Shown here piece after piece: positions 56,632 to 64,000 of a DNA stretch of 64,000 bases; positions within the stretch are counted from its first letter, which is position 1, and each line of letters begins with the position of its first letter. Made by a program: the position numbers and the translations under genes. Origin of the DNA: Nectonema munidae (taxonomy: Eukaryota > Nematomorpha > Nectonematoida > Nectonematidae); NCBI GenBank assembly GCA_030549495.1, contig JAUIRK010000106.1, positions 1,537,461 through 1,601,460 on the forward strand, given 5' to 3'. Under the pieces are notes generated by a model. It had not been told where the DNA came from, made no database searches, and saw only the letters and a program-made list of their open reading frames with translations.

Positions 56632-56935
56632 TGTATTATTCAAATAACCCTTCTTCATTATTATTATTATTACTATTATCATCATTTTTGTTTATAAACT
56701 TACACATAATATCTTTTCATTTAACCATAATTATCTGTCATAGTTATATTTATTTTTGTCATTAATTATTTGTCATTAACACTTCTCTAAACATCACAAT
56801 TCTTCTATTCTATTAATATAGACTTTTCTTTTACTATGCAAATTCTTATATATATATATATATGTAGTTATGTCTTTTCACGCGCTATTTGTTGAATAAA
56901 AGCTCCAGCCTTTCAGATTCTTTCTATTCATCACA
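56632..56935 (+). repeat. Inferred 3' LTR, right end of the array
   Basis: Same sequence as the two internal LTRs, with a TATA-like run at 56847-56863 and TGTTGAATAAAA at 56890-56901. It stops at TTCATCACA, after which the duplicated ~7-kb segment begins at 56936. This sharp stop at a CA dinucleotide is the best evidence for the LTR's right border. Confidence 0.72.
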
Positions 56936-57368
56936 GCTACCATAAAGAAATTCTTATGATAAAAATTTTGGATAAAGTAAAAATTAGAAAAAACTAAATG
57001 ATCCGCGGATAGGATGTAAAAATTTTTGCGTGCGAAGATTATATCTGGCATCAAAGAGCAACGAATACAGTAGTGCTGCCAGCGATCGGCATGTGTGTGT
57101 TTCTTTCTGTATGTTGTCTTTCAGTGTGTGTATTCTTTTTATTTCAGTTTTTATTCTTTATATTTGTCTTTGTGTATTTGTGTGTGTTTTGCGAGAAACG
57201 ACCACGGGACCGGCTAGAGTTTTCATAATTATTTTGACTGTGCTGTCAGTTTAGAACAATATTTGTGTTTTCATTTTACGATACTTTTTTTTTTTTAATC
57301 CGCCGATAATTCTATATTTTAATAATCTATCCGTGCATCTTGATTTGAGTAAAGTTTCGACCCCTGCC

Positions 57369-58510
57369 ATGTCGAACAAATTAAAAAGAACATTGAAGGA
57401 AGAAAATAGAGCCTTTTGATGAATGGGAATTACAATATTTTGTATCAAATAATGGTAAAATGCAATGCTTGCTATGTTAAACAGTAAAGAAATACAATGC
57501 AAATCAGCATTATTATACTAATAAGGACAATAAACACGCGAAATTAGAAGGTGAGTCTCGAACTATTGCATTTAAAAAGTTAAAAGAGGGAAAACAAAAG
57601 CTATTTTTTCATAAAGTGATACATCCAAAAAAAGATAGGACTGAGGCCAATTTCAAAGTTACATTTTTGCTTGGAAGAATGGTAAGCCTATTAGCGATGC
57701 GGAGTTAATAAAGGGGTGTGTTATGAGGTTGTAAGATGCTAAGATCCAGATTAAGGTTAATAAATATAAAGATACACCTCTTTCAAGAAGAACTATTACC
57801 GATCGTCAGCATGAATTTGCCCAAAACGTAACAGACTAGTTAACAAACATAATTCAAAAAGACACTACCTATTATTCTGTAGTTTTCGATGAATCAAGAG
57901 ATGCAACTGATTTCTCACACGTATTGTATTTTGTTCGTGCTATAACTGCAGAATTTGATGTATATGAGAAATTGCTTGGTTTTTAGGGAGGACAAGGTGA
58001 ATTGATGTTTTCAACGATTTCAAAGAGAGATTTCGTGAAAATGTCTAAATTTCGCATATAGTGAGCGTGTGCACAGATTCTCCTCTATGTATGACTGAAA
58101 AATGAAGGATTCGTTGCACATCTCAAATAAGAACTTGTAAATAATAATGCTCTTATTTCCTATTGCATTTTACATCAACTAAATCTCTGTGCAAAATTTG
58201 TCATTCTCGATGACGCTTTGAAAAAAGTTGTGGGTATTGTAAACTTTATCCAAATTTGTCATTCTCGATGACGTTTTGAAAAAAGTTGTGGGTATTGTAA
58301 ACTTTATCCAAATTTGTCATTCTCGATGACGTTTTGAAAAAAGTTGTGGGTATTGTAAACTTTATCCGAGCAAATTCTATGAGGCATCGCCAGTTTCGAT
58401 ACATGCTCTTGCTCATGTTGGATGATGAGATCATCAGTGTAGATTTGCCTTAGCATTGAAAAGTGCGCTGGTTATCACAAGGGCAAATCTTAATTAAAAT
58501 TTTTGAATAA
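57369..58510 (+). pseudogene. Dead hAT transposase (GTF2IRD2/ZBED5-like), copy B
   Basis: Same blocks as 10981-12055, starting MSNKLKRTLKEENRAF. The N-terminal zinc region is slightly better preserved (GKMQCLLCYVNSKE). It carries three copies of the 58-bp duplication. Confidence 0.75.
58194..58367 (+). repeat. 58-bp tandem repeat, three units
   Basis: Units start at 58194, 58252 and 58310. The first has gacgC and the others gacgT, as in copy A, so the extra unit is a duplicate of the second type. Confidence 0.95.
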
Positions 58511-59365
58511 TATTTATGAATCGCTTAAGGATGTGAACAATAGTTTTACAGAGTCGCTTAAAAAGACACCTTCCTACGCATCTATAACCTCACAAAATGT
58601 CTCAGGTGAAATAAGTCACCTTTTGACCCATTCAAATAAAGTGATAATAAACAGTAAAACTTTCCTATTATATAAACTAAAAATCAAGCATTACAAAAAA
58701 ACTAAAGATAATTCACTCATTCGTGAAACTCTAACAACTGAGTGCCTTACTAATCTAAAGAATTATCTTAACCAACAAGGCTTGAAATTCGAACATTTTA
58801 GAAGAGTCTTATCTTTTGTCTTAAAGGTATTGACAAGGCTCTTTCCATTGATGAAATCAAAAATATAATTTTGAGTCAAAATAATATTAATTCAAAAGAC
58901 ATTTCCAATATCTTTAAATTTTCAAATTATAACGAAAAGTATTGTAAGGTTGGCATTGAATTTACTCAAAAAATAGTGAAATCTATATTTTTAAATAAAC
59001 ATATCTTCGTTCATTGTAAGACTCATGATATGGAATTATTACGTAGCTTCGTTAAAACTTGTGCAAAATGTAATAAATACAATCACTATCATAAAGATTG
59101 TAAGTCATCTAATTATATTTATAAATTTTGTGGTCTTGACAATGAATCAAATAAGTGTAATAAAAATAAAAATTATACTTCATTTTGGAAAAATTGTGAA
59201 GATAACAAGCTTGCTTTTAATCACTCTTGTAACTCTAAGAATTGCTATACTTTACTTAAATTGAAAGAGCATCGAGATTACTTGAACAAAAGCTATCTCA
59301 CTTCTATAGTCAATAACCACAATTTGTACCGGACCTTGATTTTATACATATCTCTAATGATTTAA
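58503..59365 (+). pseudogene. Non-LTR ORF1-like protein with zinc knuckles, copy B
   Basis: As 12047-12909, with the same frameshift between its halves (58503-58868 and 58871-59365). It differs by a few residues (CEDNKLAF instead of CEDKKLDF). Confidence 0.62.
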
Positions 59366-59385
59366 TTAACAATGAACTTTTAAAT

Positions 59386-59800
59386 ATAAATTGGGAAGAC
59401 AATCATGTTAGGTCAACTGAAATCATCACGGACTCAGACATTGACACACAAATGATTTTGCACTACCTTCTAATTTGAAACTTTTTCTTTTAAACATTTA
59501 GTCTCTAAAGATGAAGTTCACCCACCTTGAATTTTTCCTATAGGTATACATTCAACCGGCTTATCTTTTGATGTTTTTATCCTACCTGGAATATGGCAAT
59601 GTATAAATCTGTCAAGCATTCATATTCCAGGATTCAATGGGAAAAATAATATCATCTGTGACAATTTCAATATGAATTTGTTTTCAATTGAAACGAATGC
59701 TTGATTTTATTTCTTTACTTTGGCAACAAGGCTTAATTATGTGAACAACTTCTCTTGGTCACTTTATACGAAATCCATCATTACTAAAGTATTTCGTTTT
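59386..59800 (+). pseudogene. Endonuclease-region remnant, copy B
   Basis: Same decayed blocks as 12930-13345 (ICDNFNMNLF). No RT domain follows. Confidence 0.38.
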
Positions 59801-60716
59801 TCGGGAATTTTTTTAAGTTTAAAAAACACCTATCTTTAGACTCTATAAAATTGCAATATTATGCTTACATTTTCCTTCTTATTAAGTATACAAACCTTAT
59901 CTCGGGCTCTTCTAACATCTCACTTCTTGATAAATTATATAAAACTCTTTAAATTTCACATGTTTTTTTGTTACAAATCTGAATTATACATTTGTGAACT
60001 TAACGCTCTAATACAGTGCATCTTTTTCTATTATTGTACAACAAAGTATTCTCAGTTTTCAAAAATCTGCATTACAAATGAGAAACATCATTCTTACATT
60101 TTTTAGAATTAAATTTGGATTTACACTTCAAGTCACATATTTAAAGAACAATAAATTCAATCAACTTCTTGAACAATAGTTTCGCCCTTTGGTTGCTACT
60201 ATTTGTTCAAAAAATCTGTTACTTAAAAAATAAACTGTACTTAACACTATTATATAATTCATTAATACTTACATAATCTGATAGAATCTTTTTCTTCACT
60301 CTAAATACCTAAAGCTCGTTTTAATATACTACTGTGGTATTTTGCATTTATTACTTTTAAATTTTCTATCATACTTATAAACCTTTATACACAACTAATT
60401 CCATATGACAATTATCTATAATCCTTACTTTTTTTACATCTGTGTTTCACTTTTATTTATTTATTTATTTTTCTTTTTCATTTTTTATTTCATTGCTATT
60501 TGATTTTTTTCGATTAATTAATCACTGAAAGATTTTCTTAATTTTTTTCTTCCTAAATCTTTCCTCTTCTTCCAAACCTAAAAATCTTCTTGAATAATGA
60601 AGATAATCTTCCTGTAGAGTCGGAAACTACAGAAACTATTAATTTTCTATTCATATCTTTTTTTCACTACTATATGTCATAAGTGCAAAAATTTTTAATG
60701 AAATATACTACTACTA

Positions 60717-63700
60717 CTGTGTCCTTTTTCAAGAGAATAGGAGTAAAACTAGATGAAGAAGTCGAAGTAAGAATGAATTCTGTTGTGAGCTGGCCAGAAG
60801 AGAACATGTAATCTGCTTAGTCGATTAGAAGTGTGGCTGGGTTTAGATGTGATCGAAGGGGATTTGATGGAGGTAACGAGTATTAGTCTTCAAAACTAAC
60901 CGGAAGGATCATTGATAAAGGTTGGTACTAATCTGATTAGGAAAATTTTTCACTGGAGAGAAATGAAAGGTGCAAAGTGTGTGTATATAATGAACACTAA
61001 AATAATAATATAGCGTATATATTTATGTGTATGTTAGTGTATAAAGCATGTATATATGCAAGTGTGTGAATAAATGTACATTGATTCGCCTTTTACGAAG
61101 TTCAGTATAACAATATCCCTATTCTTTTGCCGGGGATATACGGCGTTGTACATATGTATGTGTTTACAAGAAAAGTAATGGTATGTACGTTGTTGGAAAA
61201 CACTGTGACCTATTAATGCAATTTTTCTGTTTCGTTCAATAGAATGACTCTAAAAAAGGGAATAGCGTTGGATCATTTGATTTGCACAATATACTAGTAC
61301 TATCAAAATCAAACGAAAGATATATCTTATATATGTGCAACTAAATGAGAAGGATGTGAAGAACTCGAAAAGTCTTTTAATATGTTTTGTCTGTGGTTAT
61401 AAATGCGTAAAGAGAGGGGATCGGTTGTCATGCCTATGTAGATTGATGGACATTTAGTACAATTTATTTGATATATCACATTTTTAGCTTTGTATTTATC
61501 ATAAACCTCATATTAATTCTGCTTGAACACAATCTTCAGTTGATTTTCAGGTTTAAAAATTATAGACACATCATATTTGTCAAAAACTTTTTTTCGCTTA
61601 TTGTAAACTTTTATGTTTGTGTCTATAGTAATTATAGGTTTATAAGATTTATCTAGACCAAATTTTTAAAATATTTCTCTGATTGGAAAGAATTATTAAC
61701 TATATCTGAAGATATTTTCAAAGCTCTATTGATTGAACTTGCAGGGTAAGCATTTTGTTTTAATACATAAACTATTTTAGCGGTTTCAGCCCTACAAGTT
61801 TCATCGTCATTTGTGATTGCCAAATTTTGATTAAACAAACTAATAGGGGTAGACATTTTCTGGTTGTAAATATGATTGCTTGTGAAATGTAAATATCTAA
61901 AAGTATGTGTAGGTTTACGAAAAACTTTGAACTTAAAAATGTCATTTACTCTAATAATTTTACAATCTAAAAACGCCATCGAATTATCATTCTCTACTTC
62001 TAAAGTGAATTTCAATCGTTCGTGGAATGAATTAAATTGTTCTCTCAGAGTTTCTACCGGTGAAAAAGGCATCAATAATAGGCAGTCGTCAACATACCTT
62101 ACATAAAAATCTGGTTGAATTGGGGAACTAAGGAAATTAGAATTTTCGCATTGTTCTAAAACAATATTGGCAATAGGTACACTGCAAGGATTTTCCATTG
62201 CAGTACCTTCTACTTGGTGATAAATTTCCTTCGTAAAAGTAAAATAATTATTCTTAAAGATTACTTAGATAAGTTACAAAATATCATTTTTAGTTAGCTT
62301 AGTGTGTTTTAACAAAGTGTCCTCATCATCCAAAAGATTATCTAACGAGGACATAGCGGGATCTAAAGGTATGCTAGTGAAAAAGGATTGTGCATCCAAA
62401 CTTACCAAAACCTTGTTCATATCATGTCAAAATTTCTTAAACCGATTAATAAAATCACGAGTGTTTTCAACGGCGTACCCTTTTTTGTTAACAATATATT
62501 TGATAAATACTTAGATATGTTATAAATTGGGCTATTACAATAGCTTAAAATAGGTCGGAGAGGGGTACCAAGTTTATGTATCTTAGCGAGGCCATATATG
62601 TGTGGATAATAAAAAAAATTGGAATGAAAATGTTCATATTCTTTTTATGAAATTTTATTACTTTTGAGGAGCTTGAACACCAAGGCATTGAATTTCTTTT
62701 CTGTAGTGGATAAAGGGTTCGCATTTCTTCTACTAATCTTTCTATACGAAGTTTTGTCATTTAACAGATTGCCCATTTTTTCTATATAATCATCTTTATT
62801 CAAAACTACGATACAATTGCCTTTGTCAGCGAGTGTAACATGTAGAGATGGGTCATTTTTCAACTTTTTTAAAGATTTTGCTTGATTCATGCTAATGTTT
62901 GAATAAAAGTAAGGGATGTCTTTCAGAATCCTCACTATTTCATAACTCATCACTTCTTTGTCCATTTCTTCATAATTATTAATATTTCCCTCAACTTGGA
63001 CCAAAAATTTCTTTTTATCGAAGTTCTTGTTACAAATATTGTATTTTAGACAATACTTTAAAACATTTTCTTCATCTTTGGACAGTTTTTTTCTTGAGAT
63101 CATTTGAACTTTTGTCATCAGCCTGGAGCGTTAACTTGAAAGTGTATAGAGTTTTTCTTATCTAAGAGATATTGTCTTTTATCATGTATTCTTGAGTTAA
63201 GTCGTTCAAGGATATTATGAGATAATGTAGAAGTAAGTGTATCTTTTGTAGAATGGAGCTTGGAAAAGGAATGCTGGAGTTGAGAATAAAGTCTTTCTAA
63301 ACGTTTCCTCTTACATTTCCAGATAAAATTTATGTATAACTTGTGAAATTCAGGATGGAAAAAGGTTTTATTCTTAATTTTGATCTCTTTAGGAAACAAT
63401 TTTCTGTATAATGATATTATAAAATTTGATCAAGGACTTTAAACTAGAAATCTTTAAAATAGTTTTTTCGTATAACCTTGAAATTTTTAGCACATCCATG
63501 CCATACTCAAGATCGATAATAAAAAAATGTAAGTTGGGTGATTCATTTGTACTATATAATTGTATATAAAACGGAAAAAGGAATCAAAATTTATTGAAAA
63601 AAAATTTTCAAATATTTTCGAACACAACTGTGTCCTTTTTCAAAAGAATAGGAATAAAACTAAATGAAGAAGTCGAAGTAAGAATGAAGTCTGTTCTGAG

Positions 63701-63724
63701 CTGGTCGGAAGAGAACCTGTAATC
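60717..63724 (-). mobile_element. Penelope-like element with flanking direct repeats, copy B
   Basis: Direct repeats at 60717-60813 and 63628-63724 correspond to 14261-14358 and 17172-17268. Internal coding order is as in copy A. Confidence 0.78.
61330..63399 (-). pseudogene. Penelope-like RT plus GIY-YIG polyprotein, copy B
   Basis: Same blocks as copy A. It lacks the single inserted G found near 15605 in copy A. The RT core is therefore open over 181 codons (62198-61653), including ANIVLEQCENSNF, YVRYVDDCLLL and FRKPTHTFRYLHF. Upstream frames 63399-63118 and 63118-62645 are also open. The stretch between 62645 and 62200 is frameshifted, and the GIY-YIG part (NVIYQINCTKCPSIYIGM, about 61460) is separated by a frameshift at about 61655 and a stop. 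Confidence 0.85.
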
Positions 63725-64000
63725 GGAATGATAAATAATTATATCTTTATATTTAAAATATAAAGTTTTAAATTCTTTATAATTTAATTTGAAATTAATA
63801 ATTTATTTTAGATTTATGCTGAGAATAATTGTTCTACGTACTTATCTCACCCGCAAAAACTATATGTAATGTTTTCCGATTGATCATGTAAGCGGCTCAT
63901 AGCCTTTCATTTTTCTTTACATCAATTTAGAAATGATTCCTTTCTATATGTATTCACCAGGGCCGCACATCCGGGGAGTGAGAGGGGCGACGACTGCCCC

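Larger units (their letters stand above)
46048..56935 (+). mobile_element. Tandem array of a 3,753-bp ambisense Ty3-like retroelement
   Basis: Three head-to-tail units: truncated unit 1 (46048-49429, lacking its first 371 bp), unit 2 (49430-53182) and unit 3 (53183-56935). The period is exactly 3,753 bp. Units are almost identical; I noticed only single-base differences, such as codons 289 and 475 of pol and codon 2 of the antisense ORF. Each full unit holds a minus-strand ORF next to the inferred primer-binding site, a 124-bp divergent spacer, a + strand pol and one LTR-like sequence. The array ends exactly at the CA of the last LTR. On the left it stops inside the antisense ORF, against the FBXW7-like exon. 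Both an LTR-int-LTR-int-LTR chromosomal array and an assembly of circular DNA are possible explanations. Confidence 0.88.
56936..64000 (+). repeat. ~7-kb composite repeat, copy B (runs off the window)
   Basis: Counterpart of 10557-17544. Its left edge is cut by the array; the missing left part of the MITE (10404-10556 in copy A) is not on the other side of the array. Small indels and scattered substitutions separate the copies. Confidence 0.93.

Noticed and set aside
46048..56935. Integrated circular DNA virus genome
   Set aside because: The head-to-tail ambisense layout suggested it, but pol is a Ty3-type RT-RNase H-integrase, and the array ends at an LTR-like CA with a TATA/AATAAA arrangement. 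A retroelement is the simpler reading.

Overview
This is an AT-rich, intron-containing eukaryotic nuclear segment dominated by mobile elements. It looks invertebrate. The transposon set (piggyBac, several hAT lineages, mariner, IS630/Tc1-like, non-LTR, Penelope-like and Ty3-like elements) and the one host gene fit an arthropod, perhaps a copepod such as a sea louse, but the species assignment is a guess. No prokaryotic features, rRNA, tRNA or CRISPR array were seen.

Host gene. The only convincing cellular gene is an FBXW7/Cdc4/archipelago-type F-box gene on the + strand. Six candidate exons (23385-23411, 23468-23553, 23609-23817, 33120-33331, 43540-43674, 45837-46042) have GT/AG borders with compatible phases. 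They encode a disordered N-terminus, the dimerisation (D) domain and the F-box with its following linker. The WD40 exons are not in the window. The introns are filled with transposons, and the last visible exon ends about 5 bp before a retroelement array.

Region by region. 1-2.1 kb: a partial acidic ORF and a dead hAT gene. 3.9-9.2 kb: a decayed multicopy gene of unknown function, split by a 4-kb piggyBac that itself carries two hAT remnants. 10.56-17.54 kb: a composite of dead elements (hAT, non-LTR retrotransposon, Penelope-like element with a GIY-YIG domain) that recurs at 56.94-64.0 kb, where it runs off the window. 17.5-32.6 kb: hAT MITEs with clear 8-bp target duplications, a mariner, an IS630/Tc1-like element, a nearly complete hAT and a pair of subterminal-repeat elements. 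35-45.7 kb: hAT MITEs, TTAA-type (piggyBac-like) MITEs and a homopolymer block that may be an assembly artefact.

Main object. 46048-56935 is a head-to-tail array of a 3,753-bp unit: one truncated copy and two full copies. Each full unit has a Ty3-type pol on the + strand (C-terminal half of protease, RT, RNase H, integrase) and, where gag should be, a 243-codon ORF on the opposite strand. Units are joined through one inferred ~304-bp LTR. Just after the LTR, a 12-nt sequence is exactly complementary to the inferred 5' end of the element's own transcript, which suggests Tf1/sushi-like self-priming. Gag and the catalytic DTG part of the protease are not found. Only the third unit has an uninterrupted pol; the first two share a TAG at codon 475. 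This ambisense retroelement is the most unusual thing in the window.
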